Source of the DNA: Dillenia suffruticosa | Taxonomy: Eukaryota; Streptophyta; Magnoliopsida; Dilleniales; Dilleniaceae | Length of the DNA: 64,000 bases | Reading direction: 5' to 3' | NCBI GenBank assembly: GCA_033439265.1 | Contig: JAVTVX010000004.1 | Span: 15,265,701-15,329,700 of the forward strand | Shown here: positions 34,185 through 46,659 of the stretch, piece by piece | Position numbering within the stretch: the stretch's first letter is position 1 | How the letters are laid out: each line of letters opens with the position of its first letter | Translations under genes and position numbers: made by a program | Notes under the pieces: model-generated | The model's input: only the letters and a program-made list of their open reading frames with translations | What the model was told of the DNA's origin: nothing | Databases searched by the model: none

Positions 34185-35290
34185 TATTTGTTACCATTTA
34201 TATGAAGAGGAAGTGGTTGTTATTACTTCTTCTTACCACTTGTTACTATGTGACCCACTTGTAACCAATTGTTACCATTGTTATGTTATATTATACAAAT
34301 GTTATATAATTATTGTCTTACTAGTTGTTATATTACACCAAAATCACTTGTTACCATTTATTATCATTGTTACCACAATAAAAATTATTGTTATCAGAAT
34401 TAAAGTAATTGTTACCATTTGTTACTATTTGTACCAAGAGCAATTAGTTGTTATTACTATTTCTTATCACTTGTATCATGCGATCCACTTGTTACCAATT
34501 GTTACCATTGTTACGGCGTTATATTATACAAATTTTATATAATTATTATCACACCACTTATTACATTGGACCAAAATCACTTGTTACCATTTATTATCAT
34601 TGTTACCACAATTAAAATAATTATTATCAGAATTAAAGTAATTGTTATAATTTGTTATCATTTGTACCAAGAGAAAGTAGTTGTTATTACTATTTTTTTT
34701 CCACTTCTTATCATGCGATCCACTTCTTACCAATTGTTACCATTGTTACGACGTTATATTATACAAATTTTATATAATTATTCTCATACCACTTGTTACA
34801 TTAGATCAAAATCATTTGTTACCACTTATTGTCATTGTTACCACAATAAAAATTATTGTTACCAGAATTAAAATAATTGTTACAATTTGTTACCATTTAT
34901 ACCAAGAGAAAGTAGTTGTTATTACAATTTCTTACCACTTGTTACTATGCGACCCACTTCTTACCACTTGTTGCCATGTTATATTATACAAATTTTATAT
35001 AATTATTGTCTTACCACTTGTTACATTGGACCAATCCTTGTTACCATTTATTCTTTGTTAGTTATCACTTGTTATCGTGTGCATAGAGAATAAAAGTTAC
35101 CATTTTATTTTTTATTATACTATAATAAAAGTACATGTGGAGTTGATATTTGTTATTTTTTATAGATCACTTTTTACCAACGATATAGATAGAGAATAAA
35201 AGTAAATCTTACCATTTGTTAGCATTTATAGAAAGAGGAAGTAGTTATTATTACTATTTCTTACCATTGTTACTATGCTACATCACAATA
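34185..35290. repeat. ~233-bp tandem array
   Basis: Four units, marked by GTTGTTATTACT at about 34216, 34447, 34680 and 34915, then a diverged partial near 35235. Each unit is itself made of TTGTTACCATT words. Leu/Ile/Tyr-rich ORFs here (34174-35093) are artefacts of the repeat. The array sits immediately downstream of the TNP2 pseudogene (which is on the minus strand). Confidence 0.85.
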
Positions 35291-35372
35291 AAGAAGAAGA
35301 ATGAAAGTATAGTGATTAAAAATATAAAAATACAGAAGATAAGAAGATAAAAAGATAAATGTGTATAGGAAA

Positions 35373-38300
35373 TTACATTTCATACTTATATGCATCCCAT
35401 CCTACTCTATCAACATTTTCATTATCATTTATTTTTGTTGATATATTTCCTTCATCTTCATCTACGTTAGTCCGAATCCATACCTGAGTTGAGGGGTTAC
35501 TTTCTGAATTCATATGTTGATTCATTAATGCATCACCCATGTCAAATTCATCTCTAACTTTCATATGTTTTACAACAAGCCATCCTTTATGTCTTTCATA
35601 AGCTACATAAAATACCTTCCTTGCTTGGGATGCCAAGACATGAGGATTATCTAGCAAATCAACACTTGTATGATTGAGATAGGATAAATTTACAAGAGTG
35701 AAACCAAATCTGTTCTTCTTATATCCCCGTCGTAGATCAACCCAACACACCGACTTCAATGATTTGCAGTAATATTCCATAATAATTAACTTTGCCTTGA
35801 ATAGGTGTTTTATCGCTCGTACTTGCATAAGGAACATCATCCACTGCTACCATAACTCAAGAATTTTGAGTTTGAAGGCATTTAAGTTCATCTCTAATCT
35901 CTGTGGTGTTTTTTTGAATTCATAACCTAAAAAAAGAAATCATAAAAGAAAAAATTAATAAGAAGATTAACCTAGGATATATATTGAAAAGATTAAATAT
36001 CAATATACTTACACGATAAGTAAACCAGCTACTGAAATCTTTACTGTGAAGTTTGTCAATTTGAAAAATATTTAACTTTTTCCCACGATTTATTCTTCGA
36101 AGATGTTGTATATGTTCCCTGATCATGAACACAAGATATTACATCATAGTTTAATATTTCTAAATAAATATATGAGATTGTAGACTTACAGTTCAAAGGA
36201 GGCAAGTGAGTCACTATTAAATAGTATATATTTATGGCATTGCTCCAATGATTTCTTATCTAGACAAATTCGAGATATCTTTTTTTTTTGTCTTTTAGTA
36301 GATCTATGTGTTCTTAGTCCCAAAGGTCTTCCAATAGTCATAAAAGTGGACTTATCTTCTTCATATATAATCTGGTTGTCATCATTTTGTAACACACAAT
36401 TAAACCTTGTCTCAACTCAGTCTAAATATCTCGAACAAAACAGCAGCCACTCATTTGCTATATACCCTTGGCGATGGATCCTTCTGGTTGTGCTCTATTA
36501 CGAACATAAGATTTCAGTTGAAGCAAGTATTTGCATGGATATATATTGCAATAAGTTAACCTAAATTAAATGAGCATAATTATTAAATAAATAAGTTATG
36601 GAAATAAATTAATTATGAGAATAATAAAAACCTTTTAATTGGATACATCCATCTATATGTGAGTGGTCCACCGATCCTTACTTCTGTTGTTAAGTGCATG
36701 ATTAAGTATATCATACTAGTAAAAAATGATGGAGGAAAAATCTTTTCAAGCTCACACATAATTTATGGAACTGATCCCTCTAATTGCTCAAGTTCTCGTG
36801 CGTTAAGAACCTAGAGCACAGACATTTAAAAATGCTACATATTTTAATGATAACAGAGCTTACATTGTTAGGCAACGGTCCCTGAATTGCTATGGGAATA
36901 AACTCTTGCATTAAAATATGATAGTCATAACTCTTTAATCCTATTATATTCCACTACTTCAAATGAACACATTTGGAGATGTTATTAAAGCACTTGTCAG
37001 TAAGTTTTAAATCCTTCAAAACCTTGAAAAATGCATCTTTCTCTTGCTACATCTTTCTCTTGTAGCATCATTTGGTAACATGTTTTAGGTACAAATATAT
37101 TTGAAGAGTTTGATGTACATAGATGTAGATCTTTTCTTATTTCCATATCTTCAAGATCAAGTCTACTCTTATAATTATCCTTAGACTTTCCTTCTTGCCC
37201 TATAATTGTACCAACAATTGTTTCAAAATAATTTTTCTCCGAATGCATTATGTCAATATTATGTCTAATTAAAACATTTTCCCAATATGACAAATGAAAC
37301 AATATGCTCTTTTTTCCATCCATGCATATCATTTGGACTTGTTAAGTTAATCTCATGTAATTATCGCAAGACATCAGCTCCTGACCTTTGTTTAAGAGCA
37401 ACTCTACATTCTTCTGTCCCATCGAAAGAAAATTTATCATATCTGAATGGATGAGTTGAGTCCAACCATCTTCGATGTCCCATATAATAATACTTGCGGC
37501 CATGACTTAACCACCGAGAACATGTATCATATCCACATACAGGACATGCAAATCTACCTTTGGTACTCCATCCAGATAGATTAGCGTATGCAGGAAAGTC
37601 ATTAATAGTCCATAAGAGTGCTGCATACATTTTGAATCTTTCACCGACTGAAAAATCATATGTATCTACTCCTTCATTCCATAATTCTTTTAGTTCTTCT
37701 ACCGGTGGTTCCATGTACACATCTATTTTATCACCAGGACTCCAGGACCAGGAATAAGTTATGTGAGTATAAAGTTTGTAGACTTCATGCACAACCAAGG
37801 AGGGAGATTATATGGTATGATGACCGGTAGCCAAGTGCTATGTGCAAGATTCATTGTTTTAAATTGATTAAACCCATTTGCTGCTAACTCTAATTGAATA
37901 TTTCTCGGATCAGAAGAGAAATTAGGGTATAGGGTTTCAAACTCTTTACATGTAGGAGCATCAGCTAGATGTCTTAGGAGTCCATCTTTTGTTCTCTTAT
38001 CATGATACTATCTCATCAAAGAAGCAGTTTGAACACATAAAAATAGTCTTTGTAATATAGGAATCAAGGGAAACCATCTCAATATTTTGACAGGTTATTT
38101 TTCCATCTCCATTTGGTTTCCATCTGGAAACACCACAGAGATAACATGCATCATCTTTAGCTTTATGTCTCCAGAACATCATACAATCATTAGAACAAAC
38201 ATATATTTTCTCATATCTCAACCCTAAAGCTGAAATTGTTTTTTTCATTTCAAGCTAACTATTTGGCAATATGTTTTCATGAGGTAACAATTCTGCTAAA

Positions 38301-38892
38301 AACTTTAAGAGTAATGAAAAAGATTTGTTGGTCCACCCACATAAACACTTTAAATGATATAAGTGCACAATAGTTGCCAGCATTGTATATTTGGAATTTG
38401 GATTTATTGGTTTTTTTGGCTTTTTCAAGTAATTCAATAAACTTATTTGAAGTTGAAGGTGAAGTTGAAGTTGAAGTTGAAGTTGATGCATTCACCTTAG
38501 ATGGATAAGAGGTTGGTTGGGATGCGTGAGAGGTTGGTTCAGGTGGTAAATGTGTGAATGTATCACGTAACATACCAAACATATCATGGTAAAAAAAAGA
38601 TTATCATCTAAGTTGGATGAATAAGATGTATGAGTGGTATGAGATGTAGATTTTTCCTTACTCTCCCATGATATATCTAGTTATCATAATCACATTGAAA
38701 ACCATAACGTAGCAAGTGATTGAAAATTGTGTGTATAGAAAATTTGAAAGTGTTGAAACATTTGACACAAAGATATGATAGCTTGCCCTCTAAAGATTGA
38801 ATATTTGTAGATGCAAATTCAAGAAATGCATTAACTCCACAAATATATTTATCACATGCTCTTAATTTACAATACATCCATCTCTTATCCAT
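35373..38892 (-). pseudogene. TNP2 transposase of a CACTA element, broken
   Basis: Reading on the minus strand from ATG at 38892: MDKRWMYCKL opens a transposase-associated domain. A MFGMLRD segment (38582) leads into LYHLKCLCGWTNKSFS and KYTM (38255-38491). SNDCMMFWRHKAKDDACYLC and SRWKPN (38000-38248) follow, then DPRNIQLELAANGFN (about 37910). The TNP2 core comes next, with LLWTINDFPAYANLSGWSTKG and CPVCGYDT (37361-37798), and RHNIDIMHSEKNYFETI (36997-37332). DUF4218-like sequence follows (about 36610-36790, GGPLTYRWMYPIKR). DUF4216 ends it (35373-35840, GFTLVNLSYL...ASQARKVFYV). The pieces lie in different frames with stops, so it is dead. A solo LTR is inserted 30 bp upstream of the start. 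Confidence 0.92.
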
Positions 38893-39486
38893 TGCAAAAA
38901 CAAAGTGGAGAAATAAATGAAATGTCACGCCCCGAACCGGGATCATGAACAGTCGCCCGTTACCCTGGATGCCTACTATATTTTTTATAGAAAATCGGAC
39001 AGAATCTCTCCATATTTCAGAAGTCTCTCAAGTACAATTTGACCTGTATATCAATATTCATCCTGTAAAATAAATAAATGACCATCCCGGCCTCTCCAAA
39101 ATCAAGCAATACCATAGCCAACATCCAGAACAACACAAGACTATCAGAATTTCCAGCAAATTTAGCCACAGACCTCTACTGTCATGCCCAACTAGAGCAT
39201 GAGCAGCCGCTACACTGAGCGGACCTAAAATTTTACATAATATACAATAATTTTCCCAAGTGACATTCAAATACGTATAAGCACCTTAATGCAAATAAAC
39301 TATAAGAGTTTCACAAATAAATATACATAAATTATACAGTCATCCCAAAAATAAATAAATAAGTACATTTTTCAAACTAAAATCTCCAATAATCGTAGCG
39401 AAAGATATGGTAACATCCATACTCAAGCCCGGTATTATCAATTTCACATCATAACATAATAATTCTTCTTCAATCCAAGACTAATC

Positions 39487-41169
39487 CTGTGAGGAGAAAG
39501 TGAGGGGTGAGTATCTATGGGAGGATACTCAGCAAGTGAGAGGATTGATATCGTACTATCAATAACAAGGGTGAATTTGAAATGTTAAAGCATGTAACAA
39601 AATATCGAGTGTACAAAAATAACGTGCTGTTTCAGAGTAAAACATATCTCAAGGCACATATCAGAAAATAACATATGCATCCATCCATGTATCAAGTCAC
39701 ATATATAGAGCCGGCCAAACAAACAACCCCGACAATAGTCTACCTAGACCAAGGATGGACGCATTGAGGGTTTTCACTATGCAAATATCAAATAATGGCT
39801 CTCTACCACAATATTGGCCATAGGCTACTCTAACTAGCCTGTAAATAATAATAATAATACATATATATATATAGTCGGCCGTGTATGATGTCCTGCCCAG
39901 TGCTAGACAGAGGTAAACTCACGTCCTCCCTAATGAGGGTCTACCTGGGACACCCATACACATGACGATCTGGCTGATACCTCCGGCCGAAGCGTATCCG
40001 GGCATAAGGGGTGCCTCTACCAAATGTCCTTCGTAGCTACGGAATACTATAGGAAGCATCTCACCATATCACCAAGTCGGCCGAGCACGTAGCCCCATGT
40101 ATCACATCATCATGTCGGCCGGTCATATAGCCCCATGCATCGTAACATAACTTCGGCCGGAAGTATAGCCCAAATAGTACATGTAAATCTATTTAAAATT
40201 ACGTGCCAATACAATAGAATCATTAAAACATGTCAATATGTCAAAAAGGTGACACAATATCAGTTATCAAACTTATGGATGCATATTCTATAAAATCAGC
40301 AGTTTGGACACTCCATTGGTTACAAAAATATGTCTATCAAAATCCAAAAATTTAGTTTTCACACATATAGAAATCATGTCGTTTGAAAATCGGTAAAACA
40401 TGATTTGTCAATCAATAGAAGATCTCAAAGTCCCACTCACAGTTTTAGAGAGGGTGGTCACTCTCTATTTTCAAAACAAATCCAATCTGACTCATCGAGT
40501 CTCCATAAAGATCAACCTAATCAGATCATCACAATTTAACATCAAATTTCAAGTATTATAGGGTTTATCCATTTTTCCCAAGTTTGTACAAACCTTAACT
40601 CTTTAATTTTTGAATAGACTCTAATATCATCAGTTGCATTTCATTTATAAACAATTAACATACTTTTAAACCAAGTCAAATTCAACCCTAAAACCACTCA
40701 AAGTCGGAAATAAGCCTTAAAATAAATAATTTTTTTATAAGATGGAAAATCTTTGAAAAATCATACACTTTTCGATTCCCATCCAAATGTTTCAAGCCAT
40801 ATGTCATTTTCAAGGTATATGAGTCTGTTTTCATAATACAGAGATCGTATTTAAATTGCCTATAAGCAGAACAATTTATAATGAGGAAGGCTGCATCAAC
40901 CCTTGCACTCAAATCCCAATTTCCGACTATTTTCATGCATAGGTCAATTTAAACTCCAAGGGAAACTATTCAAATCAACTTAATTTGATTCTATCATCCT
41001 GAATAGTACCATTTCATATAAATTCGGATACTTAACCTAATGAACCACATATAATGTTCGAAAATGCATTCTTTTAGAATCTAGTTTACATTCTAATATA
41101 TACAAGATTTCTTATCTTAAATTTACCCTAAATTCGATAAATAACTCGAATGGGTCCAAAATCACTCAC
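39487..41169 (-). other. Predicted leader intron inside the minus-strand LTR
   Basis: Minus-strand donor GAAAAACTCTAG|GTGAGTG and acceptor CTCCTCACAG|GATTAG enclose 1683 bp. ACTCACCCCTCAC precedes the acceptor, as in the LTR intron at 19479-20779. Inferred by comparison only. Confidence 0.5.
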
Positions 41170-41329
41170 CTAGAGTTTTTCTCGGATCGCAGACTTTTGT
41201 CCGAATGTCTCCTCGATCACCCCAAGATCTGAAATGCTACCTATCAAAACAGGTTTTATTAGTTAGGTTCAAACACTTAGATCGGAAGCAAAACCCTAAG
41301 TCAGTTACTTGTGTGGAGGTTCGTGGGCT

Positions 41330-41765
41330 GTTACGGGCTCACGAGCCGTCGCGGGCCGTGGGCTTCAGCGGGCTCTTGGGTTTGCGGGTTTGTGGGCCAG
41401 TGGGCTTTTACTAGTGGGCTCGCTGGTCTGCGGGCCAGTGGGCTAGTGGGCCAGCAGGCCTGTGAGCTGATGGGCCTGCTGGCTGGCGAGTCTGCGGGCT
41501 GGAGGCCTTGCGGCTGATGGGCCTGCGGCTGATGGGCCTATGGGCTGGCGGGCCTGTGGCTGATGGGCCTGCAGGCCGGTAGTGGCTCACGGGTTGCGTG
41601 CTAACGGGCAGGCGCGCTTGTGCGCAGGCCCTCTCGGGCCTGGGTCATGCTTGCGGCCTGGCTCGCGCTTGCGGACTGGCTTGCGCTTGCGGACTGGCTT
41701 GCGCTCACGGACTGGGTCGTGCTCGAGCTGTGGCGCGCTCGCTCGATAGCGCTTACGCTGTAGCA
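41330..41765. repeat. GC-rich short-period island in minus-strand LTR
   Basis: Units such as GGGCCTGCGGCTGAT and GCTTGCGGACTGGCTTGC in tandem. It is positionally equivalent to the island at 19180-19335, but the unit differs. The overlapping ORFs (41587-42270 and others) are artefacts. Confidence 0.8.
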
Positions 41766-42314
41766 TGCTGGCGGATGGACGCGCTGTGGCTCGATCGCCT
41801 GCAATTGCTGGGTTGCGCTCGCGGAGGCTCACGGGAGGAGATCTCGAGGTGGCAGAAGGCGCTGCAGTCGCGCGCTGTGGCGGAAGGCGGTGCTCTAGGG
41901 AGGAAAGGCACAATCGGTTGCGACTCGCGGCGGAGGGATACGAGGCGGTGGATTTGGGCGAAGCCGAAGAGAGAGAACGAAATAGAGAGAGAGACAGTGA
42001 GCGGGGTAGAGAGAGAAGACAGAGAGGGAGAGGGTGGCGGTGGCATGCGGTGGAGGAAGACAATCGACTGTGGCGGAGGAAGATGAACGGCCGCGGAAGT
42101 GGAAAAGTCGGGGCAAGAGAGAGAGAGAGAAAGGGATTAGGGTTTCCAACCCTAATCCCCAAATCATGTTTGGGGACGCAGCTTTTTGCCCCAAAACGCT
42201 GCTTCTCCATTTTTTTTTTACTATATAAATAATTATATATACATTTATGCATATATATTTTCACACCCATATTTCGTTGGAAATGTGAATTTCATAAAAA
42301 TGGGGTTAATTTCG

Positions 42315-42333
42315 ATTTGCCGATTCGGCAAAT
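42315..42333. promoter_or_regulatory. Perfect 19-bp palindrome in LTR promoter
   Basis: ATTTGCCGA-T-TCGGCAAAT, exact dyad symmetry. It is equivalent to the near-palindrome at 18644-18662 and about 130 bases from the LTR start. TTTGCCG half-sites resemble E2F-type sites. Confidence 0.55.
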
Positions 42334-42462
42334 TAAAATATACCAAAAATTTAATTTAAATACCTCAAAATCAAAAATCAATATAAATAAATATTTTTCT
42401 CTATATATATATATATTTTAAAACTAGTACTCTTCTACGGACACCGCAGTGTCGGTGTTATA

Positions 42463-42860
42463 TGAAATATGAGATGAGAGAAGTAAATGAAATAAAGAGA
42501 GAATGACATATGGAGAGAGATTAATTAATAGAGAATATTTTCTAAATATGGAACAAAACTAATACATAATAGTAATAGTATTAGTGTGAAACTTTTGGCG
42601 CCTCTTTGTTTGGTGCCAAAAACGAAAGAGGAGGAGAGGGAAGCGGGAGGATTGTGTTAATTTGATTTGATGTAAAATTAGTTACTCATAATAATATAAT
42701 AATAGAAGGGATATAATTCAACAATCAATAATTAAATTTAAATACAAATTGTATATAATAAAACTTGTAACATAATTATATAATTTCATATCATTATATC
42801 ATATAATATAATAATAATGATATTATTATTTTGTTATTTAAATTAATAATGTTATTATTA
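42463..42860 (-). promoter_or_regulatory. Presumed TNP2 upstream region with E2F-like inverted repeat
   Basis: This AT-rich stretch would directly precede the TNP2 start if the solo LTR were absent. It contains TTTTGGCGCC (42593-42602) and GGTGCCAAAA (42612-42621), an inverted repeat with nine-base spacing and one mismatch, of E2F-like wording. No promoter activity can be shown from sequence. Confidence 0.4.
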
Positions 42861-42869
42861 TAAATTACG

Positions 42870-43140
42870 GGCGGGGCGGGGTGGCACGAGGCATGAACCA
42901 CCGGCACAAGAGCCGGGAGGCATAGGCACTATGGTGCGCGGCATGAAGCATGAACTGTCGGCACAAGCAAGTGAGGCATGGGTAGAGTGGTGCGGCATGA
43001 GGTATGAATCATCGGCAGAAGGAGGTGATGATTGGGTAGAGTGGTGCGGCATGAGGCATGAACCGCTGGCACAAGCAGGTGATGCATGGGCAGAGTGGTG
43101 CGGCACGAGGCATGAACCGGCGACACAAGCAGGTTAGAGC
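42870..43140. repeat. GC-rich 54-bp tandem repeat
   Basis: GTGGTGCGGCATGAGG-type words start at about 42932, 42987, 43041 and 43095, giving a 54-bp period over roughly four copies. ORFs on both strands are artefacts. It lies downstream of the plant-transposon pseudogene that follows on the minus strand. Confidence 0.85.
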
Positions 43141-43315
43141 CGGGAGGATTAATTTATTAAATCATAAAACATATAATTATATTTAATTACAAATGAAAAA
43201 AGTTAGAAATTATAGAAATATCATACATTGATACATGTTCATCACTACATATTCAAGCAAGAAACAAATTAAAAAACCTAGATTTATAAATAAATACAAA
43301 TAAAAAAAGTGAAAA

Positions 43316-44886
43316 TTATGTAAATTTAACTTTGGGTCTAAATTTTTTCGATTGACGAGAAGGGGATAGACTTCCAGCAGAGGATCCAATTGCAGTAGCA
43401 GGAGAAGAGGATGGGGGTGGTAGAGAGCTATAGCAGGAGAAGATGGAACAGAGGATGATGGTGGAGCAGTAGAGGATGGAGCAGCAACAGCAGGTGCAGA
43501 TGCAGATGCAGATGCAGGAATATGAAATAGATTATGCCTAGGAGGAAATGAAGATCTCGGGGGAGAACCAAATGGTCGCATCACAACAGATAAGCAGATG
43601 AAGTGGACTGAGGATGAGGTCTAGAAGAGGAAGAGGGTGTAGCTCTAGAAGTTATGACACAATCCCTTATGGACATAATAAAATTCGAATTTATCCTTAC
43701 AACATCACTCAATTCCATCAACTCCATTAAAATTTGTTTAAACTGTTCCTCAATTCGTTCCTAGAATTGGTCATTTTGGTGCTTGCATTGACGAAAACTC
43801 TGTTTTATTTCACTAATTTCCTTTCAAACTTCTGCCATTTCTCCCCGAATTTCTTCCATTTCCCTCCGAACTTCACCAAATTTGTCATCAACAACATCCG
43901 TAAACCCTATTTGAGACCGTTAATAGATTCAATCAGTTCAGTCCATCTATCATTCTCAGTTTCATTCCCACTCTCTGGCTCTGCTGCTACTGCCTCATTT
44001 GCCTTTACTTCTGCCCTATATTCTGCATCTCTTCTTTTAACATTAATCCAAAAACCATCTTCAATAATTCAAGAAGCTTTACGTAACGTTCTCTCATTTA
44101 TGGAATGTGTAATACTTAATTGCACATGGTCTTCTTTCCTTAAATTTATTCCTTGACTTTTTAAAATTCCCCTAACCATGCTATAATATGTTAAATTATT
44201 TGAAGAACGGCTACTCCTTATCATAAAGTGAGGAATCAAAAAATGCAAACTTGGATTTTTTCTTTCTATAATTCGTGCCATCAACTAGAAATCATCACGA
44301 ATAATAGACATAAAATTTCCTATGCGAAGCTTCATAACATGTACTACTAAAAAGTGAAGAATTTTTCATGAAAGTTTAAGTCTGAAGCATTTGTACTAAA
44401 ACTCTCTAAACTGTAATCATCAAAAACTATTTGAGCATCTATCAATATGTCAGTTTCCAAATACCGGGCACATTTTTCGTAGTCAACCTACTAATACCAC
44501 CTTCATTGTAGATCATTGTCGGATCGACGTATATTATTTGTCTACCAAAATAACTTTTGAAAGCACACGCCATATTTTTACCATCAATAACAATATCATG
44601 CTCACCATGAATTTTTTCTATATTATTATAAAAAAACTCTAACCGCATGCTCATAAACTTTTTTATTTGGATGAATAAACCAAGAAGGATAGGTCTGTTT
44701 GATAAAACTTACATGCAGAAAATTTATTTGTTCCAAATAATTCCAATCAATTAAACGACCATGAGTGGCTTTTCTATCAGAAAATACCTCCTTAAAATTT
44801 TTACTTTTTCTGAATGAAGGAAAGTAATTGCTGTTGTAATTTTGTCATTCAATCATAACCCCTTTCTGTTTTCGAGAAGACGCCAT
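43316..44886 (-). pseudogene. Putative plant transposon protein (Transposase_32-like), broken
   Basis: ATG at 44886 opens MASSRKQKG, followed by RKATHGRLIDWNYLEQIN (about 44770). Next comes FFYNNIEKIHGEHDIVIDGK...IWKLTY (44442-44654), then PSLHFLIPHFMIRSSRSSNN and a GILKSQGINL segment (44069-44284). A glutamate-rich coiled-coil-like stretch (about 43780-43900) and a Ser/Pro-rich tail ending KFRPKVKF (stop at 43316) complete it. The order resembles plant proteins annotated as putative plant transposon protein; the family name is from memory. Stops and frame changes break it. A GAA-rich leader (about 44950-45030) precedes it. Confidence 0.6.
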
Positions 44887-45479
44887 ATCTGCGATTTGAG
44901 ATATATCTGATGGAATGAAAAATAACAACGTGTTATTTGGTCCGCAGAGGAAGAAGAAGAAGAAGAGAAAAGCCGAGAGATAGATTTGAGCTTTTTCGTG
45001 ATTTTGTGTGAGGAAGAAGAAGAAGAAGATCAGAGATTTTTGTGTTTTGAGAGAGAGAGAGATATGAGATAATGTGTAATATTAATCCGGCAACAATAAG
45101 AGTAAGGGCAATTAATAGTTAGATTGATAAGCAATAAATGGTTGTAGTTGAGGGAATATTTAATGGGATTTAATGGGTTTGTTTTTTTGTAAATTTTTAT
45201 TATTTGTGTTGTTATAGTTGTCCTAATTGTCATAGAGTTGTAGTAGAGTTGTTAGAGTAATTTTGCAATAACATAACTTTCTTTGTTTTCCTTTCATCTT
45301 ATCCGTTCAATTGGCGTTTGATTTTCAAACTCCCGCACATGTCTACTGCAAATTTTATTTGTTCCTGCTGCACAACCTTTTTGTACACGACAACCTCCTG
45401 CACATTTGCAGCCAGCACATCACATTTGTAGCCTGCACATTTGCAGCATTCAGTCAAAAATTTGGAACAATGTGTAGTA

Positions 45480-46330
45480 ATTTTACTTATTATATATTAT
45501 AAATATATATTAGTACATAAATGTAACATAATAGTAATTGTTATATAATATATAGTAACATAATAGTAACCATTATATATTACCAATATAAATGTAATAT
45601 ATTAAAGATAATATAATATTATAGTAATAGAGAGTGATATAGTTGTAATATCATATAATAGAACAATATAATCCCCATATTATTACTTATTATATATATA
45701 TATATATATGTAATAGTAATATTAATCATGTGTTACTCTAATATATGTAGTAACATAGTAGTAACTATAACAATATATATAGTAACATAGTAATTGTTAT
45801 TCTATTACAATATATATCACCAACATAATTATAATATACAAAGATAATATAATATTATAGTAATATATAGTGATATAGTTGTAATATAATAGAACAATAT
45901 AATAATAATAGTAGTTATTACATATTACATATATATGTGATAGTACATTACCCTAATGCTAATAATAATTGATAGTAATATAATAGTAACTCTTACTCTA
46001 TTATAATTAGCAATATAAACATAATATAATATTGTAGTATTATACATTGATATAGTTATAATATCATAGAACAATATAATAATAATATTATAGTATTACG
46101 TAGTGATATAGTTGTCAAGAATAATATAATAATATTACTTATTATTATATAATATATGTCTATGTATTACTATGCAAGGTAATGTTAATAATTACTCTAT
46201 TACAAAAAATATATATTAGGAACATAAATATAATAACATATATTATATATATGTTATTATATATTATATAACTTGTTGTAACTGTTAACAGATATTAAGT
46301 TAGGGTAATACAATAAAAATATAATAATAA
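45480..46330. repeat. AT-rich degenerate repeat between divergent pseudogenes
   Basis: Words such as TATAGTAACATAATAGTAAC and TATAGTGATATAGTTGTAAT recur irregularly. No coding. It separates the minus-strand gene ending 44886 from the plus-strand Ulp1 gene, and may be a shared promoter or structural region. Confidence 0.65.
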
Positions 46331-46659
46331 TGATATGGGTGGGCGATTAATGCCTACGATTAATGGTTAGGATAGGTAGGGTTGGGGTTTCCAAAAATTT
46401 TTGCACGAAAATGTCTTTTCAGCACCCTCTTCCTTCTTCACTCAAGATGGATGCTTCACCTTCACCGTAGATGGATGCTACATCCACGGTTAAGATTTCA
46501 ATTTACAAATTTAAGACATTTGTGTTAAAAATGTTTTTCTGATAATAGATTCAAATAATTTCAGAACAATAAACCATCGTAAGGAGAACGAACAAACCCA
46601 CGAAACCACGAAACCACCACGAAGGAAGATCAAGAACTTTTTCGAAACCAGAAGACGTT

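Larger units (their letters stand above)
38923..42462 (-). mobile_element. Solo LTR, Ty3/gypsy-like (3.5 kb), minus orientation
   Basis: On the minus strand it starts TATAACACCGACACTG (first G changed to A) and ends CGGGGCGTGACA. TGAAA flanks both sides (38918-38922 and 42463-42467), a perfect 5-bp duplication. Its first 150 bases match the LTR at 18534 closely. The 3' third matches 57180-57250 (AGCGGCTGCTCATGCTCTAG). It separates the TNP2 start from its presumed promoter at 42463-42650. No internal region remains. Confidence 0.92.

Noticed and set aside
34174..35093. Four long Ile/Leu/Tyr-rich plus-strand ORFs
   Set aside because: Frame-open passages through the 233-bp tandem array; the same text repeats in each.
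41587..42270. 227-codon minus-strand ORF and overlapping plus-strand ORFs
   Set aside because: They lie in the GC-rich and CT-rich leader of the minus-strand solo LTR, equivalent to the rejected ORF at 18708-19436.
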